This document shows, piece by piece, positions 1-6,901 of a DNA stretch of 7,812 nt (positions within the stretch are counted from its first letter, which is position 1; each line of letters begins with the position of its first letter). Position numbers and translations under genes: made by a program. The stretch is from positions 1 through 7,812 of the forward strand of contig QGUX01000168.1 in assembly GCA_003242275.1 (NCBI GenBank), read 5' to 3'. This DNA is from Pseudomonadota bacterium. GTDB lineage: Bacteria; Pseudomonadota; Gammaproteobacteria; Steroidobacterales; Steroidobacteraceae. Under the pieces are notes generated by a model. The model worked only from the letters and a program-made list of their open reading frames with translations. It was not told where the DNA came from and did no database searches.

Positions 1-330
1 CACCCGTTCTCCGGGGTCGGAATCTGTGCACCCGGGGCGGGCGAGCAGCCGTGCCCTGCCGAGCGGGCTCACGGGGCGTGCGAATTCCGCGGGGGTTTCC
101 GTCCAGAGCACGGTACGGCGGGCCTGGCGCAGGTCGTGCACGAGGCAGGCCAGCAGCTGCATGACCGACGTGTCGATGCGCTGCACGGCACCGGCGTCGA
201 TCTCCACCGGCCCCGGCGCGTCCAGTCCCACCAGCAGCAGGTTCCTGACTTCGGCGGCCTCGTTCAGCGTGCAACTGGCCGGCAGCACCACGCGCGTGGC
301 CTCGCCGGTCCGCGCAATTTCATCGATCAT
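1..330 (-). CDS. STAS-domain protein, partial (runs off the left edge)
   Basis: 110 codons are open from ATG at 330 to the window edge with no stop, so the C-terminus is missing. The product begins [20 protein letters not shown]. It has the STAS pattern: a beta-strand opening (VVLPAS), then a strand and loop reading [19 protein letters not shown] at about residues 42-60, then a helix and a strand (RRTVLW). Ser55 in DTS sits where SpoIIAA-type anti-anti-sigma factors carry the phosphorylated serine. STAS proteins of this size are about 100 residues, so little is probably missing. The start ATG overlaps the cheB stop as ATGA, and a GGGAGG-like ribosome site lies about 9 bases upstream, so it is the distal gene of the chemotaxis operon. 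Known for the family: STAS proteins act as phospho-switch partners. A role as an output or scaffold of this system is inference. An MlaB-like STAS protein is possible but does not fit the context. Confidence 0.8.
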   Translation of the reverse strand, partial: MIDEIARTGEATRVVLPASCTLNEAAEVRNLLLVGLDAPGPVEIDAGAVQRIDTSVMQLLACLVHDLRQARRTVLWTETPAEFARPVSPLGRARLLARPGCTDSDPGERV

Positions 331-1487
331 GTTCCCGTCCCTCCCGTTTCCACCACCCGGCAGACGCCCGGGTGGGAATGTTTCGTCTCGTCCATGGCCG
401 CGGCCAGCGCGAGCACGCGCGTGGCAATGCGCGCCAGGGGCAACACCTCGTCGACCGCGCCGCATTCCACGGCCGCGCGCGGCATGCCCCACACCACGCT
501 GCTGTCCTCGTCCTGCGCCAGCGTCGGGCTGCCGGCCTCGTGCATCTCCTTCAGCCCCTGCGCGCCGTCCCGGCCCATGCCGGTGAGGATCACGCCGATG
601 GCATTGGGCCCCGCATTGCGGGCCACGGACCGGAACAGCACGTCGACCGATGGCCGGTGCCGGTTGACCGGACTGCCGCCATCCAGCCGGCAGTGGTAGC
701 GGGCGCCGCTGCGCGTGACCGTCAGGTGCTGGTCGCCCGGCGCGATGTACACATGGCCCGGCAGGATCTGCTGGCCGTCCTGCGCCTCGCACACCTGCAT
801 GCGGCAGAGCCCGTTGACGCGATGGGCGAATGCCGCGCTGAACGCCCGCGGGATGTGCTGCGTGACCACCACGCCGGGGGTGTCGGCAGGCAGTTCCTGC
901 AACACCGCGCGGATGGCCTCGGTGCCGCCGGTGGAGGCGCCGATGGCGATGATCTTCTCGGTGGTGCGGAAGCGCCGGTGGCATTGCAGCGCCACCGGTG
1001 CCGGCGCCGCCGGCCCTTCCGCAACGCCCGGCTCCTGCCACGGCCGCACGCGCGCCCGCGCCGCCATCCGGATCTTCGCCAGCAGCTCCTCGCGGTAGGC
1101 GGCGAGCCCGGCCGCGATGTCCATCGTCGGCTTGGGCAGGTAATCCACGGCGCCGATGGACAGGGCCTCCAGTGTCACCTCGGCGCCATGCTCCGCCAGC
1201 GAGGAGATCATCACCACCGGCATGGGCCTCAGGCGCATCAGCCTGCGCAGGAAGGTCAGCCCGTCCATGCGCGGCATCTCGATGTCCAGCGTCAGCACGT
1301 CCGGTGCCAGCGACTTGATGCGCTCGCGGGCCGCGTAGGCGTCGCCGGCCGCACCGACCACCTCGATCCCCGGGTCGCTGGACAGCAGGTCGGTGAGCAC
1401 GCGGCGCACCAGCGCCGAGTCGTCCACCACCAGCACCCGCACCGCGCGCGTGGAGGAAGTCCCGCAGGCGGGGACCGGGCCGCTCAT
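327..1487 (-). CDS. cheB: CheB: receptor glutamate methylesterase/deamidase response regulator
   Basis: 386 residues, slightly longer than the ~350 of enteric CheB because of a short N-terminal extension and a proline/alanine-rich linker. The receiver domain (about residues 16-135) has the acidic pair Asp22-Asp23, the phospho-acceptor Asp68 in [12 protein letters not shown], Ser95 as the switch residue and Lys119 in YLPKP. The linker covers about 145-175. The CheB_methylest domain (about 178-365) carries the full catalytic triad: Ser185 in IGASTGG, His211 in TQHIP and Asp307 in GMGRDG. The enzyme removes methyl groups from receptor glutamates when phosphorylated by CheA, giving adaptation. 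The start ATG at 1487 overlaps the stop of the cheR remnant (ATGA) and no strong Shine-Dalgarno is seen, so translation probably depends on coupling to the upstream fragment. The stop overlaps the STAS start in the same way. All key residues are present and it looks functional. Confidence 0.96.
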   Translation of the reverse strand: MSGPVPACGTSSTRAVRVLVVDDSALVRRVLTDLLSSDPGIEVVGAAGDAYAARERIKSLAPDVLTLDIEMPRMDGLTFLRRLMRLRPMPVVMISSLAEHGAEVTLEALSIGAVDYLPKPTMDIAAGLAAYREELLAKIRMAARARVRPWQEPGVAEGPAAPAPVALQCHRRFRTTEKIIAIGASTGGTEAIRAVLQELPADTPGVVVTQHIPRAFSAAFAHRVNGLCRMQVCEAQDGQQILPGHVYIAPGDQHLTVTRSGARYHCRLDGGSPVNRHRPSVDVLFRSVARNAGPNAIGVILTGMGRDGAQGLKEMHEAGSPTLAQDEDSSVVWGMPRAAVECGAVDEVLPLARIATRVLALAAAMDETKHSHPGVCRVVETGGTGT

Positions 1488-1609
1488 GTGCTGCCCCGCC
1501 GGTACACGGTCCTGTCCTTGTCGAAGCAGGTCAGCACGTTGCGGCAGAAGATCATGTCGAACGCCGCCGCGCGCCCGCGGACCTGCATGCGTGTGGTGGA
1601 GATGCGCAT
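1484..1609 (-). pseudogene. cheR: cheR remnant (41-residue fragment of the receptor methyltransferase)
   Basis: A 41-codon reading frame with its own GGAGG (1625-1621, 11 bases before the ATG) fills the gap between the receptor gene and cheB. Its middle, residues 17-31, reads [15 protein letters not shown]. This is the signature of CheR methyltransferases (FDxIFCRNVxxYFD), normally found around two-thirds through a ~275-residue protein. The N-terminal CheR domain, the SAM-binding glycine motif before this segment and the ~70 residues that should follow are absent. Only [10 protein letters not shown] and a stop follow. An in-frame TGA at 1615-1613 closes the frame upstream, so this is not the end of a longer gene. 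Its TGA overlaps the cheB ATG, so the fragment could still serve as a leader that delivers ribosomes to cheB. I read it as deletion debris from a cheR (and perhaps cheD) locus. A small independent protein that kept this motif by chance is less likely. Confidence 0.7.
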
Positions 1610-1645
1610 GGCTCAGGACGCCTCCGGCTGCCCGGTGGTCGGCTT

Positions 1646-3904
1646 TCAGAACTCGTGCCAGTCTTCCTCGGCGCCCGCCGCCTTCTGCAGCGGAGCAGGA
1701 CGGGGTGCCGCCGTCCGCGCGCCAGGCCCGGCCCTCTTCGAGGACCAGGGACGGTCGGCGCCCCGCCGTTCGACCAGCACCGGCTGCGCAGCCGGCGGCT
1801 CCCCGGCAGCCGTCCCAGCCGCCGCGCCTTCCCCCGCCAGCCTGTATCGCGCCATCAGACTGGAGAGCGCGCCGGCCTGCTCGGCCATGGACTGGCTGGC
1901 GGCCGAGGCCTCTTCCACCAGCGCCGCGTTCTGCTGCGTGAGCTCGTCGAGCTGCATCACCGCCTTGTTCACCTGCTCAATGCCGGCCGACTGCTCCTGG
2001 CTGGCAGCCGCGATCTCGGCCACGATGTCGGTGACCTTTTTCACCGCCGCCACGATCTCCTCGAGCGTGGTGCCCGACTGGCTGACCAGTGTGGAGCCCT
2101 CCTCCACCTTGCGCACGCTGTCCTGGATGAGGCCCTTGATCTCCTTGGCGGCCCGCGCCGAGCGGCCGGCGAGGTTGCGCACCTCGGAGGCCACCACGGC
2201 GAAACCGCGGCCCTGTTCGCCGGCGCGCGCCGCCTCCACCGCGGCATTGAGCGCAAGCAGGTTGGTCTGGAAGGCGATCTCGTCGATCACGCCGATGATG
2301 TCGGCGATCTTCTTCGAGGCCTCGTTGATCTGGGCCATCGCCGAGATGGCCGCGGATACGACCGTGCCGCCCTTCTCCGCCTGGTCGCGGGCCGCCATGG
2401 CGAGCTGGTTGGCCTGGCCGGCGTTGTCGGCGTTCTGCTTCACCGTGCTGGTCATCTGCTCCATCGAGGAGGCGGTCTCCTCCAGCGAGGAGGCCTGCTC
2501 CTCGGTGCGCTGCGACAGGTTGATGTTGCCCTGGCTGATCTCGTCCGCGCCGCGCGCGACCTCGCCGGCCGCCTCCTTCACGCGGGTGATGAAATCGGTC
2601 ATCACGTCCAGCAGGCCGTTGATGCCCCTGCACAGGCCTTCCAGCGGCCCGGACTTGTCGTCCAGCACGATGCGCCCGGTGAGGTCGCCCGCGGCCGCGG
2701 CCGTGGCCAGACGGCCGGCTTCCTGCACCGTCTTCTCCATCTGCTCGGCGAAGCGCACTTCGGCAGTGACGTCGGTGGCGTACTTGACCACCTTGAAGGG
2801 TTTGCCGTTGCCGTCGAGGATGGGGTTGTAGGAGGCCTGGATCCAAAGCTCGCGGCCGTCCCTGCCGCGGCGCAGGTAGCGGCCGGTGTCGAACTCGCCG
2901 CGCCCGAGCTTCTCCCAGAAGGCGCGGTACTCGGCGCTCTGCCGGTACCCGGAGTCGACGAACATCGAATGATGCTGGCCGCGCAGCTCCTCGAGGGAGT
3001 AGCCGAATGTGCGGCAGAAGTTCTCGTTGGCCGAGAGGATCCTGCCCTTGAGGTCGAACTCGATGATGGCCTGCGAGCGGTGCAGCGCCTTGAGCATGCC
3101 GGCGTTCAGCCGCGCCTCGGTGACATTGGCCCATTCCAGCGTGTTGCCGATGTAGCGGCCCTGGGCGTCGTACACCGGGCCGACGTTCAGCGCGAACTTC
3201 AGGTCGCCGATGCTGATGTCGGTGCGGTAGGGAAGCCGCTCGGGAGTGGACAGCAGCCGGCGCTGGTGCTCCGGGTTGCGGTGGAAGCGGTCGATGCAGG
3301 AGCCGACGATGGTGTCCGGGTCGAAGTCCGGCCAGACCGAGCGGAAGACCTCGACGTTGTCCTTCATGAGCTGGCGCGTGGACTCGTTGACGTGGGTCAC
3401 CCTCATGTCGCGGTCGACCATCATCATCGCCACCGAGGAGCTCTCGAAGGCCGCGCTCTTGAACACGGCGGTGCGGATGCGCTCCTCCTGGGCCGTCACG
3501 TCGGTGGCGAACTTGATGATCTTCACGATCCGGCCGCGGGCATCGGGCACGGGAACGTAACGGGCCTCGATCCACACCGTCCTGCCGTCGCGGGCCACGC
3601 GGCGGAACCTGCCCGTGGCCACTTCGCCGCGGGCCAGCGCCTCCCTGAAGCGCCGGTACTCCTCGCCCTGGCGCTCGTCCGCGTCGACGAACTTGCCATG
3701 GTCCTGCCCGCGGATCTCCTCCAGCGCGTAGCCGAAGGTCCCGAGGAAGTCCGCGTTCGCGTCCAGCACCTTCCCGTCAGGGGCGAGTTCGACGACGGCC
3801 TGCGACCTGCCGAAGGATTCGGCGATCGCCTCCAGCTCGGGACGCGAACGGGAATTCTTCGCGGGGCGACGCGAAACCTGCGGGGTCTTTTTCCTGGCAA
3901 CCAT
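1646..3904 (-). CDS. Soluble methyl-accepting chemotaxis protein with three PAS domains
   Basis: 752 residues from ATG 3904. I chose this start because AGGGAG lies 9 bases upstream. An in-frame ATG at 3976 overlaps the cheW stop (ATGA) and would add 24 residues. There is no transmembrane or signal segment, so the receptor is cytoplasmic. Domains in order: a basic N-tail (1-30), PAS1 (33-139), a different PAS2 (about 145-265, with FHRNPEHQ at 207-214), PAS3 (276-382), a HAMP-like segment (about 385-445, GDLTGRI), then the coiled-coil signalling domain (about 445-690). The hairpin tip is at about 537-575, including [20 protein letters not shown]. Candidate methylation sites are in [17 protein letters not shown] (467-483) and on the return helix near LVEEAS (662-667). 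A proline/alanine-rich tail (690-740) ends in DWHEF, which fits the xWxxF docking pentapeptide for CheR/CheB. It would control CheA with CheW. The ligand or cofactor (flavin, heme or none) cannot be read from the sequence. Confidence 0.93.
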   Translation of the reverse strand: MVARKKTPQVSRRPAKNSRSRPELEAIAESFGRSQAVVELAPDGKVLDANADFLGTFGYALEEIRGQDHGKFVDADERQGEEYRRFREALARGEVATGRFRRVARDGRTVWIEARYVPVPDARGRIVKIIKFATDVTAQEERIRTAVFKSAAFESSSVAMMMVDRDMRVTHVNESTRQLMKDNVEVFRSVWPDFDPDTIVGSCIDRFHRNPEHQRRLLSTPERLPYRTDISIGDLKFALNVGPVYDAQGRYIGNTLEWANVTEARLNAGMLKALHRSQAIIEFDLKGRILSANENFCRTFGYSLEELRGQHHSMFVDSGYRQSAEYRAFWEKLGRGEFDTGRYLRRGRDGRELWIQASYNPILDGNGKPFKVVKYATDVTAEVRFAEQMEKTVQEAGRLATAAAAGDLTGRIVLDDKSGPLEGLCRGINGLLDVMTDFITRVKEAAGEVARGADEISQGNINLSQRTEEQASSLEETASSMEQMTSTVKQNADNAGQANQLAMAARDQAEKGGTVVSAAISAMAQINEASKKIADIIGVIDEIAFQTNLLALNAAVEAARAGEQGRGFAVVASEVRNLAGRSARAAKEIKGLIQDSVRKVEEGSTLVSQSGTTLEEIVAAVKKVTDIVAEIAAASQEQSAGIEQVNKAVMQLDELTQQNAALVEEASAASQSMAEQAGALSSLMARYRLAGEGAAAGTAAGEPPAAQPVLVERRGADRPWSSKRAGPGARTAAPRPAPLQKAAGAEEDWHEF

Positions 3905-3913
3905 GTCAAGGCT

Positions 3914-3919
3914 CTCCCT
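3914..3919 (-). promoter_or_regulatory. Ribosome binding site deciding the receptor start
   Basis: AGGGAG, read on the minus strand, stands 9 bases before ATG 3904. The alternative in-frame ATG at 3976 has no comparable purine run in front of it and could only be used through coupling to the cheW stop. This favours the 752-residue form. Confidence 0.6.
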
Positions 3920-3972
3920 GTCTCGTTGGCGGCCGGCCCTCGCCAGCCTGTGGTTCTTCCGGTCCGGCAAGT

Positions 3973-4467
3973 TCATGCGGCATCGGCGGCGGCACCGAGC
4001 TCGCGCGCCGCCAGCTCCCCGACATCCAGCAGCACGGCCATCCGCTCGTCGATGCTGACCAGCCCGTGGATGCATTCCGCGTCCACCTGGCCGGCCAGCG
4101 CGGGCGCGGGCCGCAGCGCGTCCGGGGCGATCTCGCACACGTCCGAGACGCCGTCGACCACCAGTCCGCATTCCTTCGGGCCGCCGGCCATGTCGAACGA
4201 GATCACGATGACCACGGTCAGCGGCGTGAATTCCGCGCGCGGCAGTCCGAAGCGCACGCGCAGGTCGATGACGGGCACGATGGTGCCGCGCAGGTTCACC
4301 ACCCCCAGCACGTGCGGCCTTGCCTGCGGGATGCGGGTCACCGGCGACCAGCCCCGGATCTCCTTGACCCGCAGGATGTCCACGCCGAAGTCCTCTTCCC
4401 CGAGCCGGAAGGTCAGCACCTGCCGGCCTGCTTGCTGTTCCGGCCTGCGTTCCGCTGCGTCCGTCAT
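3973..4467 (-). CDS. cheW: CheW: receptor-kinase coupling protein
   Basis: 164 residues from ATG 4467, close to the 167 of enteric CheW. The start is set by AAGGA (4479-4475) at a 7-base spacing. An in-frame GTG at 4488 would add 7 residues but has no ribosome site. The whole protein is one CheW (SH3-like) domain, from about residue 15 to 155. It contains RQVLTFRLGEEDFGVDI, the strongly conserved NLRGTIVPVIDLR (58-70), in which Arg60 matches the receptor/kinase-contact arginine, and GLVVDGVSDV (101-110). CheW links the receptor hairpin tip to the P5 domain of CheA in the signalling array. It lies 31 bp after the cheA stop and about 70 bp before the receptor start, so it is clearly in the same operon. 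The last codon overlaps an in-frame ATG of the receptor frame at 3976. Confidence 0.96.
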   Translation of the reverse strand: MTDAAERRPEQQAGRQVLTFRLGEEDFGVDILRVKEIRGWSPVTRIPQARPHVLGVVNLRGTIVPVIDLRVRFGLPRAEFTPLTVVIVISFDMAGGPKECGLVVDGVSDVCEIAPDALRPAPALAGQVDAECIHGLVSIDERMAVLLDVGELAARELGAAADAA

Positions 4468-4474
4468 GTCGCTT

Positions 4475-4479
4475 TCCTT
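4475..4479 (-). promoter_or_regulatory. Ribosome binding site of cheW
   Basis: AAGGA on the minus strand, 7 bases before ATG 4467. It decides between this start and the GTG at 4488, which lacks one. Confidence 0.6.
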
Positions 4480-4498
4480 GCTGTTCACCGGTGCGGGA

Positions 4499-6544
4499 TC
4501 AGGCGGCGCGCCGCGTCGAAGGGCGCGTCGCCGCCATGCGGATCAATGCCGGGATGTCGAGGATCAGGGACACGGCCCCGTCGCCGAGGATGGTCGCCCC
4601 GCCCACGCCCTCGATGGCCCCGTAGTGGGTTTCCATCGACTTGATGACCACCTGCTGCTGCGCCAGCAGTGCGTCGACGAACAGCCCCACCCTGCGCCCC
4701 TCGCCCTCGACCACCATGATCAGGCCGTCATGCAGGTCCACCGACCCCGGCTCCACGCCGAACACTTCGTGCAGCCGGAGGATGGGCAGGTACTCGCCGC
4801 GGAAGCGCAGCACGTCGCACTCTCCGGCCACGCTGTTGCTCTGGCCCGGCCGCAGCTGCAGCGACTCGACGATGGCCACCAGGGGAACCACGTAGATCTC
4901 CCCGCCCACCGACACGAGCTGGCCGTCGACGATGGCCAGCGTCAGCGGAAGCTTGATGGTGAAGCGGGTGCCGCGGCCCGGCTGGCTGGCGAGCTCGATG
5001 GATCCACCCAGCTCCTTGATGTTCCTGCGCACCACGTCCATGCCCACGCCGCGACCCGAAAGGTCGGTGGTCTGTTCCGCGGTCGAGAAGCCGGGCAGGA
5101 AGATCAGCTCGTGCACCTGGGCATCGGTGAGCGAGGCTTCCTCGTCCACCAGCCCGCGACTGCGCGCCTTGGCGAGCAGCCGGTCGCGGGCGAGGCCGCG
5201 GCCGTCGTCGCCGACCTCCAGCACGATGGCGCCGCCCTTGTGGTAGGCATTGAGATGGATCACGCCCTCCTCGGGCTTGCCTGCGGCCGCCCGCTCGGCG
5301 GGACTCTCGATGCCGTGGTCGATGCAGTTCCTGACCAGGTGGACCAGCGGGTCGCCGATCTTCTCCAGGATGGTCTTGTCCAGCTCGGTCTGGTCGCCGG
5401 TCACCACCAGCTGGATGCGCTTGCCCAGGCGCTGGGAGAGGTCGCGCACCAGCCGCGGGAATCGGCTGAACACGAAGCTGACCGGCAGCATGCGCACGCG
5501 CATCACGTCTTCCTGCAGCGCACGGATGTAGGTGCCCAGCTGCGCCAGCCCGCTGGCCAGGGCCTCGCCTTCCTGGCCATCGATGCGCTCGGCGAGCTGG
5601 CTCAGCATGGACTGTGCGATCACGATCTCGCCCACGGTGTTGAGCAGGCCGTCGATCTTCTCGATGCTGACGCGGATGGAGCCGCTGTCGGCGCCGCCCG
5701 GGGACCTTGCCGACTCGCAGGCACGGGCGGGTAGCGCTGCCTGCGCGGGCATGCCGGCCGGCGGGGCTGGCGCCGGACCGGGGAGCGCGGCTCCTTCCGC
5801 ACCGCCGGCAGGATCGGCCTGGCGCTCGATCTTCAGCACGCAGTCGCCTTCCGCCCATTCGAAGATCAGTTCGATGGCCTCCACCGGCGCCGCGGTGGTC
5901 AGGTACAGGTCCCAAGCCAGCACGCAGACTTCGGCATCTGCCTGCACCAGCGGCGGCAGCGCGGAGGCATCCACCACCACCGCCAGGTCGCCGAGCACCG
6001 CCAGCTCGGAGAACATCCGCAGCGGATCATTGCCGCGGACCAGCAGCGTCGGCCGGGACTCGAAACGGAGGTGCCACCGCACGGGCTCGCCCGCCGCAAC
6101 CGCGCGAGCCGGCCCGGACGGGTCAGGGTGGACCGGCGGCGATGCCGGCTGCGCACTGCCTTCGTCGACGAAGGCAGTGAGTCGTGCCAGCACGGACTGG
6201 ACCGCTGCCGCGTCAGCAGGCACGCCGCTCCTGACGGTCCCGAGCATGGACCGCAGAACGTCCACCGAACGCAGCATGCAGTCGGCCATGTCCGGCGTGA
6301 CGGCAATGCGGCTGGATCGCAGCAGGTCCAGCAGGGTTTCCAGGACATGGGTGAAGGCGGTGATGTCGGTGAAGCCGAACATCCCCGCACCACCCTTGAT
6401 GGAGTGCGCGCCCCGGAAGATGGTGTTGATGGCTTCGGCGTCCGGCACGCCGGGATCCAGTTCCAGCAGTGCCGCTTCCATGGCATCGAGGGAGTCCATG
6501 CTCTCCTCGAAGAACGCGGCCCGGAACTGGCTGACGTCCATCAT
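4499..6544 (-). CDS. cheA: CheA: chemotaxis sensor histidine kinase
   Basis: 681 residues, similar to the enteric CheA (654). P1 phosphotransfer domain: about 1-125, with phospho-acceptor His47 in AHSIKGGAGMFGF. An alanine/proline linker leads to a P2-like domain (about 154-242, starting VRWHLRF), which would dock a response regulator. A second linker (243-287) is followed by P3 dimerisation (about 289-350, IRVSIEKIDGLLNTVGEIV). P4 ATPase: N-box HLVRNCIDHGIESP (402-415), G1 DDGRG (446-450) and G2 GRGVGMDVV (497-505). P5, the CheW-like domain, runs from about 533 to 670. All catalytic motifs are intact. There is no fused receiver. The kinase autophosphorylates under receptor control and passes phosphate to CheB and to a CheY not present here. 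Two adjacent ATGs (6544, 6541) are possible starts. GGGGA lies about 9 bases before the first, so I used it. It is the first gene of the operon. Confidence 0.97.
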   Translation of the reverse strand: MMDVSQFRAAFFEESMDSLDAMEAALLELDPGVPDAEAINTIFRGAHSIKGGAGMFGFTDITAFTHVLETLLDLLRSSRIAVTPDMADCMLRSVDVLRSMLGTVRSGVPADAAAVQSVLARLTAFVDEGSAQPASPPVHPDPSGPARAVAAGEPVRWHLRFESRPTLLVRGNDPLRMFSELAVLGDLAVVVDASALPPLVQADAEVCVLAWDLYLTTAAPVEAIELIFEWAEGDCVLKIERQADPAGGAEGAALPGPAPAPPAGMPAQAALPARACESARSPGGADSGSIRVSIEKIDGLLNTVGEIVIAQSMLSQLAERIDGQEGEALASGLAQLGTYIRALQEDVMRVRMLPVSFVFSRFPRLVRDLSQRLGKRIQLVVTGDQTELDKTILEKIGDPLVHLVRNCIDHGIESPAERAAAGKPEEGVIHLNAYHKGGAIVLEVGDDGRGLARDRLLAKARSRGLVDEEASLTDAQVHELIFLPGFSTAEQTTDLSGRGVGMDVVRRNIKELGGSIELASQPGRGTRFTIKLPLTLAIVDGQLVSVGGEIYVVPLVAIVESLQLRPGQSNSVAGECDVLRFRGEYLPILRLHEVFGVEPGSVDLHDGLIMVVEGEGRRVGLFVDALLAQQQVVIKSMETHYGAIEGVGGATILGDGAVSLILDIPALIRMAATRPSTRRAA

Positions 6545-6638
6545 GGTCGGCCGTCCCCGGAAATGGCTGCTTTGCCAGCGAACGGGACGGAGCGCCGTGC
6601 CCGCATGGGCGGGTACGTACGGGACGCACCACCCTTGC

Positions 6639-6653
6639 GAAGCGAAACGCTTC
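6639..6653. repeat. Inverted repeat, 6-bp arms with AAA centre
   Basis: GAAGCG, AAA, CGCTTC: perfect 6-bp arms, about 95 bp upstream of cheA. On the plus strand it is followed by CTGTTTTCTT, so it could act as a weak intrinsic terminator of rightward transcription. On the minus strand it would be a hairpin in the cheA leader or an operator. One such repeat is possible by chance in GC-rich DNA. Confidence 0.4.
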
Positions 6654-6690
6654 CTGTTTTCTTCCCGGTGGGAGTTTCAACCACTGTCCG

Positions 6691-6736
6691 CTGCCTCGTT
6701 CGCGGCGACTCTCGTCGCCTTCCACTTCCGAGGCAG
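6691..6736. repeat. Nested inverted repeat (8-bp outer, 6-bp inner arms)
   Basis: Outer arms CTGCCTCG (6691-6698) and CGAGGCAG (6729-6736) are perfectly complementary. Inside them a second perfect stem, GGCGAC (6704-6709) and GTCGCC (6714-6719), encloses a TCTC tetraloop. The two stems are separated by internal loops of 5 and 9 bases. Fourteen base pairs in 46 bases make this the strongest structure in the intergenic region. It could be an RNA leader structure, a regulator site or a repetitive extragenic palindrome. It lies about 147 bp upstream of cheA and 166 bp upstream of the PAS gene. Confidence 0.55.
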
Positions 6737-6758
6737 GGTCAGGGCCTGGCATGACTTC

Positions 6759-6779
6759 CGGCTGCAGGCTGGGCAGCCG
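6759..6779. repeat. Inverted repeat, 7-bp arms
   Basis: CGGCTGC (6759-6765) and GCAGCCG (6773-6779) pair perfectly around a 7-base loop. Its function is unknown. It is GC-rich, so chance occurrence is possible. Confidence 0.35.
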
Positions 6780-6784
6780 CGGCA

Positions 6785-6800
6785 GATGACCTGCGTCATC
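6785..6800. repeat. Inverted repeat GATGAC / GTCATC, operator-like
   Basis: Perfect 6-bp arms around CTGC. The TGAC-N4-GTCA core resembles the dyads bound by helix-turn-helix dimers. It is about 100 bp upstream of the PAS gene start. I cannot name a regulator. Confidence 0.35.
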
Positions 6801-6863
6801 ACGGCGATCCGCGTGGACCGCCCATACCGCTTACGTCAAAACCAGTGTAACAATGGAAACGAT

Positions 6864-6878
6864 GGTCTCGATGAGACC
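6864..6878. repeat. Inverted repeat GGTCTC / GAGACC just upstream of the PAS gene
   Basis: Perfect 6-bp arms around GAT, 23 bases before ATG 6902. It is placed to act either as an operator or as a hairpin in the 5' leader. A separate 10-bp palindrome, GACATATGTC (6897-6906), spans the start codon itself. Confidence 0.35.
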
Positions 6879-6901
6879 TGCTTCCGCCAGGCCAGCGACA
6901 T

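Larger units (their letters stand above)
6545..6901. other. Divergent intergenic region between cheA and the double-PAS gene
   Basis: 357 bp with no convincing gene on either strand. It must hold the promoters of the minus-strand che operon and the plus-strand PAS gene. I found no clear sigma-70, sigma-28 (TAAA, then GCCGATAA) or sigma-54 match. The best fragment for cheA is TTGAAA at 6680-6675 (minus), but no good -10 follows at 16-18 bases. For the PAS gene a TAACAAT at 6848-6854 could be a -10, without a good -35. The region is rich in short inverted repeats, listed separately. Confidence 0.6.

Noticed and set aside
372..2831. An 819-codon open frame on the plus strand over cheB and the receptor
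   Set aside because: Same reason: antisense shadow of well-supported genes with intact catalytic motifs.
4468..4488. GTG 4488 as the cheW start
   Set aside because: There is no ribosome site before it, whereas ATG 4467 has AAGGA at ideal spacing and gives the usual CheW length.
1655..5734. A 1359-codon open frame on the plus strand
   Set aside because: It lies antisense to the receptor, cheW and cheA genes. It has low-complexity His/Arg/Gly/Ala composition and no domain, as expected from GC-rich third positions of the genes on the other strand.
6639..6662. Intrinsic terminator on the plus strand
   Set aside because: The stem is only 6 bp, the T tract is broken, and no plus-strand gene lies to its left. 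I kept it as an inverted repeat only.
6746..6766. TGGCATGAC...CTGCAG as a sigma-54 promoter
   Set aside because: The GG element is followed at the required 10-base spacing by GG, not GC, so the core spacing rule fails.
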